Positions 1 through 11,349 of a stretch of 64,000 nucleotides of DNA are shown piece after piece. A program made the translations under genes and the position numbers. Numbering within the stretch: position 1 is the first letter of the stretch; every line of letters starts with the position of its first letter. The notes below the pieces were generated by a model that made no database searches, was not told where the DNA came from, and worked only from the letters and a program-made list of their open reading frames with translations. This stretch comes from Buddleja alternifolia (Eukaryota; Streptophyta; Magnoliopsida; Lamiales; Scrophulariaceae), in the NCBI GenBank assembly GCA_019426215.1, contig CM033394.1, positions 23,332,195-23,396,194 on the forward strand, in the 5' to 3' direction.

Positions 1-973
1 CTTGTGCGCCGGTATAGTAGTTTTGAAGAGTATAAAGGCCAAAAATCAAAGGAGAAGGAGGGGATTCAAATTCTTAATGATTTATGGCCATTTCCTTGGA
101 TTTGGGCCATCTTATCATCAATCTTGAAGAGCAAGAGAAGAGGGGAAAGAACGGATTCAAGCTTCTAATCGAAGATCCGATCATCAATCAAGCATAGGGA
201 GTTTCTTAGCTTAGATTCATTTTTGTCTATGAACATGAATTTAATGTTTAGCTTTTCCCTTATGCATTTTATAAGCTAAATTATTGAACTAGGGCCATGA
301 GAAGGCCATGTTTTTAGTATTGTGCTAATAAGATCGTTTTTCGTTTCAATTCGTATATTGCTATGTGTTGTGAAGTTGTGATTGAACGCCTTATATATGC
401 TTTATCAACATGTGTTTGATATCATGCCTAGGTGAATTATTCAAGGGGAAATTGACTTAGGGTGCAAGAATTTCACAACATCACCGACCAAATAGGAATT
501 TCCCTAAACATAAGTAAAGATTCCCGGGTGAAGTCGTTTGATTTAAATCGAGGAAGCTCCAGCTCGTTAATGCATGCTTAGTGATTAGATTTTCGGGTAG
601 ACATACTTAGGAAACCATCATTTAAGTATAGGAGTCTATCATGAGACATCAGTTATTCTTTACCTTAGGAGCTTGCACCATAACAATGTATGTCTAATGA
701 ATTGGTAACGATCTTAGGATAGCAATATGCAACATGTGCCGGAACATAAGCCTTAGTCACCTCTCCACCTGGAAGTTTAATCTCTCTTTACTTTCGCTTT
801 AGCTTATTCTACTTTACTTTTTAGTTAAATCCTTGATTTACTTCCATTTGTTACCAAAATCATAAACTAAAATAACTAGTCCTAGAGGTTCGACAACCCA
901 GACTTATTGTCCATTTTATTACTATCACGACTAGTGCACTTTCTATTAAAGCATGTTAGCTATTAGCGTGTCA
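1..973 (+). repeat. Athila element 5' LTR (3' part)
   Basis: Colinear with 10378-11349 over nearly its whole length, with scattered substitutions and small indels. It ends in TGTCA at 973, directly before the primer binding site. The LTR start lies left of the window. Confidence 0.85.
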
Positions 974-979
974 AGTTTT

Positions 980-997
980 TAGCGTCGTTCCCGGGGA
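980..997 (+). other. Primer binding site, tRNA-Asp-like
   Basis: Starting 7 nt after the LTR end is TAGCGTCGTTCCCGGGGA. It matches, with three differences, the tRNA-Asp-complementary site TGGCGCCGTTGCCGGGGA used by Athila and Tat gypsy elements. The differences suggest an old copy. Confidence 0.65.
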
Positions 998-1133
998 CTT
1001 GTTTATTTTAGTTTTTGATATTCTTTTACGTTTTCATAATTCTTAGTTTTTCGTTTATTTCTTGCTTTTCTTTTATTTTCTTTTTAGTCTAATTTTGTTT
1101 CTTTGGTTTACTTTATAGGTTCGTTCTTAGTGC

Positions 1134-1905
1134 ATGACCCGCTCCTCCAATGAGCTTTTATTGGATTTTGAGCCCATAATAGAACGTACTCTCCGGGCTA
1201 GTCGACGAACTCGAGAGATGGTGGACAATATTTATCCAAATTCGAATGCACGTTTCTCGGATATGAATCTATCGGAGAATAGAGAGTGGCTTCAAGGTCT
1301 ACTTCAAGCTATGCAACCGCCTCCTCCACAACCACTTACATCGATTCGGGATAGTCTACCACCAAGGGTCTATACCATACCTGGTCCCGTGGTTTTGCCA
1401 AACTTCTACACACTGAATTATCACATTCCATCTCACTTATTTGGCACGGTACAAGTTGATCCATTCTATAGCGAGCCTCATGAATCACCTTATGAGCACT
1501 TGGAGACTCTAGATGATGCCATATTGACTATCCAATTCCACCCGAGGGATCTAGATGCAATCCACCTTAGAATCTTCGACTTCTCACTTAAGGAAAAGGC
1601 GATCAAGTGGTACAAATCTCTTCCTTCTCAATCCATCACGACTTGGGGTGAGTTGGTAGATGCTTTCTTGAATAAATTCTTTCCACCTTCTAAGATCAAT
1701 GAGCTCTGGAGCAACATAAAGGGGTTTAGGCAAAGGAAGAATGAATCATTGGCCAAGACTTGGGCTCGATACAAAAGTATGCTTAGAAAATGCCCAAATC
1801 ACAACTTTGAGATGAATGAGCAAGTGCAACATTTTTAGGAGGAAGTTCGATCACGCAATGTGAACTATGTTGGAAATGCCAATCGATCTCAAGTGAACTA
1901 CCATG
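1134..1905 (+). pseudogene. Athila gag fragment (capsid region)
   Basis: An open frame at 1134-1838 gives 234 residues starting MTRSSNELLLDFEPIIERTL. Residues about 120-234 form the typical plant gypsy gag (Retrotrans_gag) domain, with the ETLDDAILTIQFHP, KAIKWYKSLP and TWGELVDAFLNKFFPPSKI segments. The frame stops at 1836-1838. The next frame adds only a short piece with the VNYVGN-like motif seen downstream of the capsid domain in Athila gag. The sequence then becomes SIRE-derived near 1905. The zinc-knuckle and linker part of gag is missing, so this is a broken gene. Confidence 0.75.
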
Positions 1906-4900
1906 GGCTTATTTTGAGTGACCTATTATATCAATCAGACTGTGTCTACTCATCTGGTCAACCGCTGAACAAGACCAAGATGCTGGGAAGAAGAATTCTG
2001 AACAATCTGTTCAATCCTCCCAAGGTTGGTGGTGCTGCTAGACCACTATCTGAGCATCTGGAAGTACGCGAAGCGTCAGATGAAGAAGCTGAGAGTCCAT
2101 TTCCAGAAGAAACTGTGAAGCGTCCGGCTGTTACAAAGAAGAGGGCTCCCAGAAAGCCCAAAGCTCAAGTCATTCCTTCTCCTCAAAAAGATGATGAGGA
2201 CACTGATGAGAATGCAGAGGACAAGATTCCTCTCATCAGGCGTAGGAATGTGGAAAGGATTATTAAACAAATAAACTTTGAGGAACCATCTACCGCTCCT
2301 CCCACTCAAATGCTAAAGCTCGTTGAAGGAGTCAACGTGAAGAAAATTTTCAAGCGCTCCAGGACAAGCAAGAGTCGAGTTGCTCCTGTTCCTGAAGAGC
2401 CTGAGACTGTTGAGCCAAGTGCTCAAGTTTCTGTTGCGTCAAGCGCTCAATTTTCTTTTAAGTCAAGCGCTCAATTTGCTGTTGAGCCAAGCGCTCAAGT
2501 TGCTGTTGAAACAAGTTCTCAAGGTAAGTTTATTTCTTCCCATAGCATTTCCTTTCCTACCTCTGTAGAAGATCCTGCTCTTATAGAGGATAGTTCTTAT
2601 GTTACAGCTCTAGTTCTAGCTAGTGCTGAAGCATCCACAGACGTCCACCTGGATGTTGAGATGACAAATGTTGTGGCTATTGCCAAAGATGTTGCCACAG
2701 AAGCTGCTACACTTGAAGTAGAGGAACCTGCTCCCAAAGAGGTTCAAGCGTCAACTAGTGTTCCGTCTATAACAGAGGCACGCTCAAAAAGTCATAGCGT
2801 TGCTGAAGACATTACAAAGCCAAGGCATTTCTTCAAGCTGGACCCACTGAAGACGATTGATCATTCAATCAATTTTATGCCCCCAGCGCTCGAAGAAGAC
2901 TTCATTCCAGGAGGATATAATGAAGAAAGATACATTAATGCTGAGAATGAGGTAACCTCGCTAATTGACATCGACAATCAGATCAAGGATATAGTATTCA
3001 ACAGTGAGCTGACAGAAATTGGGGAGAAATACTATCTGGCAGTTCAACTCGGTAAAACTCCTGATCAGATACCGTCTTCCCTTATACTTCAACAAGACAG
3101 ACAAGGAGGCAGAACTCCTAAGTGTGATGTGGATCTGGCTTACTATCTAGACTATGGGAACAGCAAGTCAACTGGTTTCGCTCTAAGGAACTACAACATC
3201 AGACTGTATGATCCTTTTCGCCCAACCTTTCTCAATCCATCTGAAGCCGTTTTGAACAGAGAAGGCTACACACACTTTCCTCTCATAGAAAATAGTGAAG
3301 AGAACTTGAATTCTGCCAATCCACTTCTACTGTGGAAGAATAAAGGAATTCACGCAGGTGAGCGTCTAGCATCTCTCACAGATGTGATCCAGACTGAAGT
3401 TGATGCATATTTTGATAGCGTCTGGAATGCGAACTATCAAACTGATAGATATCATTTTGAATCTATCAGAGATATTCATCATGAAGGCATTAAAGCTATG
3501 ATTAACGCTGGGATAGATTACTGTATGGCCGAGGTAAATTGGGCTGAAGCGTATGTGGGCCATAAATATACATTTCCGGAGTTAGTTCAAGCTCCCCATC
3601 TTTTTGGCATAGGCATGCATGACAAGAAGCGTCAGTTTGCCAAGTATTACCTTGTGAAGTGTCAGTAGAGAGTTGGACCTGTTGAATAGCTACCTGAAGT
3701 TCGTCAACAGATAGAGCGTTTTCTACGACAAGCGCTACAAAGGCTTTCCGTCACTCCTCTTCAGTTCAACGCTCAAGCGTCCACCAATGGCAGTTCATCC
3801 CCATATTGTTTGAACTTCTCACCAAGCCACTGCGATGACAATTTCAGACTGATGATAAAGATCATGGCTCCCATTTCTCATTTCGACAAGATCTTCACTG
3901 AAAATCTACGGAAGCCAAATGGCTCGAGGATTCGAAACTTCCACGGTTATCCACTTCTACCTTCTATCAGACAGGAAGTAAACGATCATTATGCCTATGT
4001 TCTCTCCTTACTTGAACGCAATCAAGGCATAGCTCGCGCAGTGTATCCGTATTTGGAAGACTATTACTGCAGGTATGTGCCAGAAGCTCACAAGTCACAG
4101 CGTCTTCCTACAGATCGGATTTTCCTTGCATTACTGCCTAGATACATTATTTCTCATTCACAAAGCCGCAGTCAAGGATCTTCCCAAACCAGTATTGGAC
4201 ATCATGGGTCCAATGTACATTCGAGCTAGAGATAGTCCCCTTCGCACTTTCATTCAAGGGACATGCATCTCTCGTTCCAGACTGACTGAACTTTTGGAAG
4301 CTGCCTCAGATTCCTACGCAGCTATCGCTAACTGGAACTTCCAATTTGACGACTTTCGTCAAGATGAGTCAGTGATTGAGGAAGTGCCTGCTAAGTTGGT
4401 TGAAGAATCCGTACCATCGTCCACTTTAGAAGTTGCAAGTCTTCCAGCGTCTGCTGAAGAACCAGTTCAAGCGTCTCCACCAAAAACTATTCCTGACGCT
4501 CCTGAACTCGTTGATTCTGTTGCTGCTGATACTGCTAAGGATCTTCAAACTAATGTACGAGGTATAATTTTTGATCCTGCATATCAAGCTCCCCTTGACT
4601 CACTCAAGCATACATCCAGATTCAAGCGATCGGCTCCTCAAGCGGTTCCATCGGATGTGGGTCAAGCATTTGGACCTTTGCTGAAATCTGTCTTAGAGGA
4701 GATGAGCAATCAAGCTACTCAAAATGAAGAATCCCTTAACTGGATTAAGACAGATCTGGCAAAGATTGAATCTCAAATCATGAATGCTCAAATAGGTCAT
4801 ATGAAAGGTTCTGCTCAAGCGGCTGTTGATGAGTGTCGCAGAGAATTTTAAGAGATGAATGATGCTACCAATGCTAAGCTTCTCGCAATGAACGAACAGT

Positions 4901-5529
4901 TCGACAAGCGTTTTAATGATATTACAGCTTCATTGTCTCAGATTGCCTCTCAAGTTAGTCTACTCACAGAACATTTTCTGAAGGCTGATGATGGCAATAA
5001 GGGGGAAGAGAAGAGAAAAAGAGAAAAGAGAAGAGCGTCTGGTTCAAGAGCTCAAGATCCTCCTCCGCCGCCGAAGCGTCAGCAATTATCTACTCTTTCT
5101 GAGTCAAGACTCCCATCTTGGATAACTTATTATGGAGTAAATGATCCTGATGGAGCGCCTAGTAGAACGCTAAGAGAACCTCCACTAGCTCTATATCCAA
5201 ATCTACCAATACCTACTAGAGCACGGCTTGAACAGTTTGACATTCTTCTTCAAAGAGCATCTATTCTAGAACCGATAAATCCAAGAATTTTAGCTGAAGA
5301 GAGGCAGATGTCTAACTTCAACCGAACTTTCAGAATTTGCTTAAGGTATATAGGTATTGACCCGACTGAATGGGACAGACACTTTGTAGCTTTCAAGAAG
5401 AGACAAAAGGAAGAGAATAAGCTCATAATAGACAAAGATCATGAAGTGATGATGACTTTGGAAGATAGCATAACTGAAGTTATTCGAGTTGAAATGCCCA
5501 AGCGATACATAGTTAGACCAAGTCATTAA
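1906..5529 (+). pseudogene. SIRE/Maximus-type copia env-like region, long ORF broken by stops and a frameshift
   Basis: About 1,200 codons lie just upstream of a SIRE-type polypurine tract and 3' LTR, the position of the third (env-like) ORF of SIRE elements. The frame is open to a TAG at 3666-3668. After a second TAG (3687-3689) the same frame continues to about 4135-4150, where a frameshift moves it to the frame open until TAA at 4849-4851. That frame then resumes to 5529. The protein is acidic and Ser/Pro/Ala-rich near the N-terminus, with degenerate ten-residue repeats (2408-2522). Its C-terminal part has a heptad-like, Gln/Ile/Leu-rich stretch (about 4700-4980) followed by a Lys/Arg-rich and poly-Pro segment. 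No signal peptide or membrane segment is evident. The first few codons come from Athila gag. Function is unknown; the env-like label rests on position. Confidence 0.6.
2408..2522 (+). repeat. Short in-frame tandem repeat in the env-like ORF
   Basis: About four degenerate copies of a 30-nt unit encode variants of a ten-residue block containing (S/P)SAQ followed by Val/Phe and Glu/Lys. The repeat keeps the reading frame. Confidence 0.65.
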
Positions 5530-5743
5530 GACCTCTTGATTTGCACTATCTATATTCTTGTCTCTTATGAAATTTTTGTTTAGTTGTAAAAATGCTAGTA
5601 ATCATTGACATATATAAAATGCATTTTTCAGCTAAAACAACTCGTTGAAGCGTAACTAACATCAACTGACATTATCTAACTAAAGCTAACTTTGTTTTTG
5701 GCTGTCTAACTCTTGAACTATAAAAAGTAAGTATTGCCATCAT

Positions 5744-5758
5744 CAAAAAGGGAGAAAT
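5744..5758 (+). other. Polypurine tract of the SIRE-type element
   Basis: CAAAAAGGGAGAAAT directly precedes the LTR start TGTTAGGAATTT. SIRE-type elements have an A/G-rich tract in this place for plus-strand priming. Confidence 0.7.
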
Positions 5759-7325
5759 TGTTAGGAATTTCATGTTAAGATGTTTTGATGATGACAACTA
5801 GGAATTTATGTTAGACCCCAAAATATGTAAGTTTGATTTTAGTAGAAATCATGTATAAGCTTTGAAGCGTTAGATTTGTAATAGGCTTTATAGGCTTCGT
5901 TTTGTTTTATTCTAGATTGTTAGGCTAAGTAGTCTTAGGCTGAGCGTCTGATGAATTCTGAGTGAGCTTATCAGTATTAAAGTTTGAAGACTCAAGCAAC
6001 TGAAGTCTAAATGAAAATGAAGTTTCCAAGTGTCTCAATGACCAGCTATATCAAGCGTCATCTTATAGGACAGAAGTAATTCAAGAATGGGTAAGCGTCT
6101 ATCAATGATGAATTTCACCTGAATTTATTTCCAAGTCCAGAAGGGGTTTAATGCAATTATTCTCAGTGCATTAAGTGCCAACGGGCATTTAATTCAAATG
6201 CATTAAATGCTGATAAGAGAATTAAATGTGATAAGCACTTTCAGACGTACGGAGAAGCCACCCTATTGGACTATCAACTTTTCACAAACTGCAGCACCAA
6301 CTTTTGTGCAGCAAATTTTCAGGAAAAAGGACAAAAGTGGTTCACTCGCGGAAGTGAGAGACACGCGCTTGTGCATGTGTCAAACGGACACTTTTTCCAA
6401 GAATGCCTATAAATAGGACTTCAACAACAAGCCAAAAACAATGATCCACTCTAAGCCAAATTGCTGTTGCATTGAAGTCTCATTCCTTAAAATCTCAGAA
6501 AAGCCAGAATATTCAAGCAAACATTCTCCTTGCTTTTCTTCAATTCCTGAGACAGTCAACCAAATATCTCAAATATTCTTTTCGTAGAACCTACACTACT
6601 ATTGAGATATTCCCAGTTGTTTAAACTTTATCAAAATCAAACAAATCGTTTAGAAAAATCTCATCCAAGTCTCGCGATCTGTGTGAAGTCGAAGTTGGAT
6701 ACTTGCATTATTTCTGGGTGAAAAAAGCAAGGGGATAGAAGTGATTTGGAGCAGAAATCTGTGTAATCAAGGAGCTCAAGTCATCAACATCCATCTCTCC
6801 TTAATTTGTAGAAGTTTATGTGTGATTCTTTGAGAACCATCTGAGTGGATTGCCTCCAAGTGATCAAGGAGAAGAAGGACGTAATTGGGATTACACCACC
6901 CAACGAACCTTAAAAATATCGTGCTCTTTACTTTACAATCATTCTTCATATTATTATATTTTTGTATAAATTTGTTAAGTAAAACTCAAGTGAACGCTAA
7001 GAAACTAAAACACTTTCTGTGACGCTAAAGCTTTCAAAAAGGAAGACTCCAAAATCATTTCGCTGTGCTAACACTGATTAAAGAAGTGAACGCTTAAACC
7101 TATTTGGTTGTAGTATTCAAATTCTAAAATCTAAGTTAACTTTATAAAACAGTCTTCATTAGACGCTTAGCCGAAGCGTTTATATTTCAAGTAAACGCTT
7201 AGTCGAGCGTCTACATTTCAAGCGTCCAAAACATTTTAATACAAATCTTTTTGAGATCGAAAAAGACTTCAGGGTCTATTCAACCCCCCCTTCTAGACCC
7301 TTTCGTATGCCACTTGGGACCAACA
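5759..7325 (+). repeat. SIRE-type copia 3' LTR
   Basis: It starts TGTTAGGAATTT and soon contains ATGTTTTGATGATGACAA, a hallmark of SIRE/Maximus LTR starts. It ends in the pyrimidine-rich CCCCCCCTTCTAGACCC block and then GGGACCAACA at 7325. Athila protease sequence resumes at the next base, so the boundary is sharp. A TATA-like CTATAAATA lies near 6407. Length is 1567 bp. Confidence 0.75.
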
Positions 7326-7808
7326 AACAAGTTGCCTCAAAAGCTCAAGGATCCAGGCCGCCTTACTATTCTTTGCACCATTGGGCACCTCACATTTGAG
7401 AGAGTTCTTTGTGACTCGGGAGCTAGCATCAACCTCCTTTCTTACTCTATCTTTAAGAAGCTCAGCCTTGGAGATCCTAAGCCAACATCCATGACTTTGC
7501 AATTAGAGGATCGTTCAATCAAGCACCTAAAGGGCATTATTGAGGATGTCATTGTACAAGTCGACAAGTTCTTCTATCCGCTTGACTTTGTGGTTCTCGA
7601 GATGGATAGCGACATTGATGTTCCCTTAATCCTAGGAAGACCTTTCCAAGCCACTAGAAATGCCAAGATCGACATGGGAAAAGGTAAGTTGACATTGAAG
7701 GTAGGAGATGAAAAGGTGATATTTGATGCTTATAATGACATGAAACCATCCATGGATGATCTTACTTGTTTAAATGTCGACGCTATTAACCCTTTGCTTG
7801 ATGAGTAA
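7326..7808 (+). pseudogene. Athila aspartic protease (retropepsin) fragment
   Basis: An open frame from the SIRE LTR junction to TAA at 7806-7808 encodes about 160 residues. It starts NKLPQKLKDPG, the usual entry to the Athila protease, and carries the catalytic triplet in CDSGASINLL (about 7410) and the later ILGRPF motif (about 7638). In an intact element this protease would be processed from a gag-pol polyprotein. Here the upstream join to gag is broken by the SIRE insertion and no pol follows. The domain itself looks uninterrupted, but it has no start codon of its own. Confidence 0.8.
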
Positions 7809-9739
7809 TGTGCAAGTGGCAAGACTAAGGGTAATCTCGAGTTGGAGGATGAGGTTCTCGATGAGAAACAAGACAAGATGAGAAAAGAGGATGTATGCAT
7901 GAAGTACATTCCACCATGTCAATGTGTTCGTGAGATCGATAAGACAAATCCAGCACGAAGGGCTAATCTCAAAACACCGCAATATGAGTGGAGGCGAGTG
8001 GGGTATGAGGATAAAGGACAAAATGACAAAGATATTGTCATGCTAAGTGGGCCTATTTGAACCTCAAAGAGCACAAAGTCAAACTAATGACTATAAACAA
8101 GCGCTTCTTAGGAGGCAACCCAAGTTTGTAAGTTTTTTTTTCTTTTTCCTTTCGTTTTTGTCTTGTTAATTTTGTTTCTTTATGTTATGTTCAAGCATGC
8201 ACTTTTAACATGCTTCTCTTTGAGTCTTGATGGTTTTGTATTGTGAGTACCTGACATGTAGTAGCCGAGTTTTGCTTTGAAAAATCTCTCATTGCGGAAT
8301 TTAGCTTGGAGTGGATTACACGTGATTAAGGTTTGCTTTTCAGCATCCTTATTGTAAGTACTCTCGTTTACCTTTTTGAATTCTCATGGTTGAGTCAACA
8401 TTAAGGGCAATGTTGATTTTAAGTTTGGGGTATATGAGTAGTGCTTATCGATTTTATGTCTCATGTGATCATGTTTTTAGCTCAAGTTTGGGGGAATCGT
8501 TGCTATTGCATGTGTTTTGTACTAATTTTTGTGAAAATTCAAGCAAAACAAATTTTTGTTCTAGGATGTTAGCTTGCCAATTATTGCAATTAGACTTGAG
8601 AACTCAAGACAATGACATGATATCTTGTATGTTCTATTAATGATCTAAAATGAAATTACACATCTTGATTATGCTCATTTCCACCTTAGTTGAGAGTCAA
8701 TCTTCCTTAGATGATACACGTTCTTCATAAGTCGAAGGTAGAGGGATTGAAAGGGTTCCCCATCCCGAGACATGTGAGGAGTATCCGGATTAACCTAGAT
8801 TTTTCATGTTGTTTTGAGATGATTAGTTGCTTATGGGTCCATAATTGCGTCAATGGAATGAATAGTTGAGGATTGATTGGTATAACCTCGAGAATTCGGT
8901 CAAGACAACGAGTATTGGAGGTCACCAAAGCACCATTGCCTACAAACTATACTCGTTGAGCTAATTTGAGCTTTGCTCAAGCCAATCGAGAATGAGTTGA
9001 ATAATAGACCTATTCTATTTCGTGGCCTTTGCCACTCGGGTGATTAAGTTCGTAAAAGTGCCTTAACACTTAGCACCCTAAAACCATCTGGTTTCGGAGT
9101 TGTTGACCCAAAGCCCGTTACATGGGTAGCAAAGGAGACCTAAGAGGGGAGAACATCGCACGAGGCCTTATGTTGTTATGAACGTAAATCATTTCAAAGT
9201 GTGTTAATGTCAATGTAAAGTGAATGAAAAGAAACACAATGATGACCTTAAAGTTTTCTATGATTCGATAAGCTTTATGATCTATCGAAAGTTGGTAGAT
9301 ATGGGGAATGTTTTCGAATATGGTAGGGATGCCTTTCAATCATAATACCCTAGATCTTATCTTACTACACCCTTTGGGAATTGGTTCAATTATTGGTGTT
9401 GAATGAGTATTTTCTTCATTTATGTATATGTCGTTGAGCTTTATTGTCACTTGATTCATGTCATTGCATCATAGTTCATATTTCGAGTTGTCTTGGTTGG
9501 TTTGAGCTAAACATCCTTAGATTTTGTGGTTATATCGTATGCAAACCCTCAGGAGACTATAATTCATCCTTTGAGGTAACTCAAAGGTTTAAAGGCTTGT
9601 TGCACATGCTAAGTGCAAGCGTTTACTCCACGAAAGTGAGTTAAGTAGTTTCTTTTTGTTTTTCCCTTGTTTGATGATGATCTCGTATCTTATGGCTTTT
9701 ATTACTCAAGGTTGAACAATTGATAAGTTTGGAAGGGGT
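7809..9739 (+). other. Athila 3' internal region, no intact gene
   Basis: The first 250 bases are a decaying continuation of the pol-linker frame. Near 8100-8130 is the segment containing GCGCTTCTTAGGAGGCAACCC, known from the end of Athila pol. The remaining 1.6 kb has only short random frames and corresponds to the env-like/3' untranslated part of Athila elements. A purine-rich tract (9731-9739) precedes the 3' LTR. Confidence 0.6.
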
Positions 9740-11349
9740 TGATAAGAGTCATTTTTACATGTTTTCAAGATCCTTGCATTTATGTTTTAGGTTCATTTAT
9801 CACTTGATTCTTGCCACTAGTGCGTTTAATTCTTGCGATAAGTGATTTCAGGCCTTAAGTGGGTAGAATAGAAGAAAGGGCAGAAAAATAATGTTTAAAA
9901 CAAGTTCAGACCAAGATGCTTCACACCTCCACTCCCAAGTGCAGCCATAATCATGCCTGGGCTCCCAAACAAGAAAAAAATAAGCTAAAGTTACGTATAA
10001 TGACGCCTAGGCGCCATTTCCCCACGCCTGACGCCACATCCACCACACTTGCCACGCTTAAGTTCCATTTCTCTATGTTTATAGATCAAATTTAATGAAA
10101 TGTCCTACAAATTTGTAGAGTTATGTCTTATCTTCACGCGGAAACTTGAATCATCCAAATCGGAGGTCTGTGGAGAAAGTTATGAAGAAAACAAGATTGT
10201 TGCGCCGAAAAGCAAGGAAACGATTCAGACTTCGCACCGTGGCGCAGAAGCGCCACTTTCGCATGCCTAGGCACCACCTCAGTCGTGCCTGAGTCGTGCC
10301 TAGGAGCCCCGCAACTTCTTCCCCCAGTCAGTTACGCCACCTGGACCGCGCCTAGGAACCATTTCGGCCACGCTTGGGCGCTGGTATAGCAGTTTTGAAG
10401 AGTATAAAGGCCAAAAATCAAAGAAAAAGGAGGGGGTTCGAGTTCTTAGTGATTTCTGGGTATTTTCTTGGATTTGGGTCATCTTATCATCAAACTTGAA
10501 GAGCAAGAGAAGAGGGGAAAGAAGGGATTCAAACTTTCAATCAAAGATCCGATCATCAATCAAGCATAGGGAGTTTCTTAGCTTAGATTCATTTTTGTCT
10601 ATGAACATGAATTTAATGTTCAGCTTTTCCCTTGTGCATTTTATGAGCTAAATTGTTGAACTAGGGCCATGAGAAGGTCATGTTTTTAGTATTGTAATAA
10701 TAAGATCGTTTTTTGTTTTAATTCGTATATTGCTATGTGTTGTGAAGTTGTGATTGAATGCCTTACATATGCTTGATCAACATGCGTTTGATATCATGCC
10801 TAGGTGAATTATTCGAGAGAAAATTGACTTATGGTGCAAGAATTTCACAACATCACCGACCAAATAGGTATTGCCCTACACATAGGTAAAGATTCCTGGG
10901 TAAAATCATTCGATTTAAATCGAGGAAGCTCTAGCTCGTTAATGTATGCTTAGTGATTAGATTTTCGGGTAGACATACTTAGAAAACCGTCATTTAAGTA
11001 TAGGAGTCTATCACGTAACATCGGTTATTCTTTACCTTAGGAGCTTTCACCATAGCAATGTATGTCTAATGAATTGGTAACGATCTTAGGATAGCGATAC
11101 ACAACATGTGCCCAAATATGAGCCTTAGTCACCTCTCCATCTTAGAAGTTTAATCTCTCTTTACTTTCGCTTAGCATATTCTACTTTCCTTTTTAATTAA
11201 ATCCTCGATTTATTTCCGTTTGTTACCAAAATCGTAAACTAAAATAACTAGTCCTTGAGGTTCGACAACCCGGACTTATTGTCCATTTTATTACTATCAC
11301 GACTAGTGCACTTGCTATTAAAGCACATTAGCTAGCTATTAGCGTGTCA
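9740..11349 (+). repeat. Athila element 3' LTR
   Basis: It begins TGATAAGAGTCATTTTTACA directly after a GGAAGGGGT purine tract and ends TTAGCGTGTCA. The second half matches 1-973. The same ends (TGATAAGAG...GTGTCA) occur in the solo LTR at 61396-63322 on the other strand. Length is 1610 bp. Confidence 0.85.

Larger units (their letters stand above)
1..11349 (+). mobile_element. Athila-lineage Ty3/gypsy retrotransposon, 5' end cut by the window, pol missing
   Basis: Two related LTRs (1-973 and 9740-11349) enclose a gag fragment (1134-1905), a retropepsin (7326-7808) and a long non-coding 3' region. The primer site after the 5' LTR and the protein sequences fit the Athila branch of Ty3/gypsy. 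Reverse transcriptase, RNase H and integrase are absent: the sequence passes from just after protease into the conserved stretch near 8100-8130 that normally follows integrase in Athila elements. A SIRE-type copia fragment (1906-7325) lies between gag and protease and has replaced part of that interval. The element cannot move on its own. The target duplication cannot be tested because the left end is outside the window. Confidence 0.8.
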
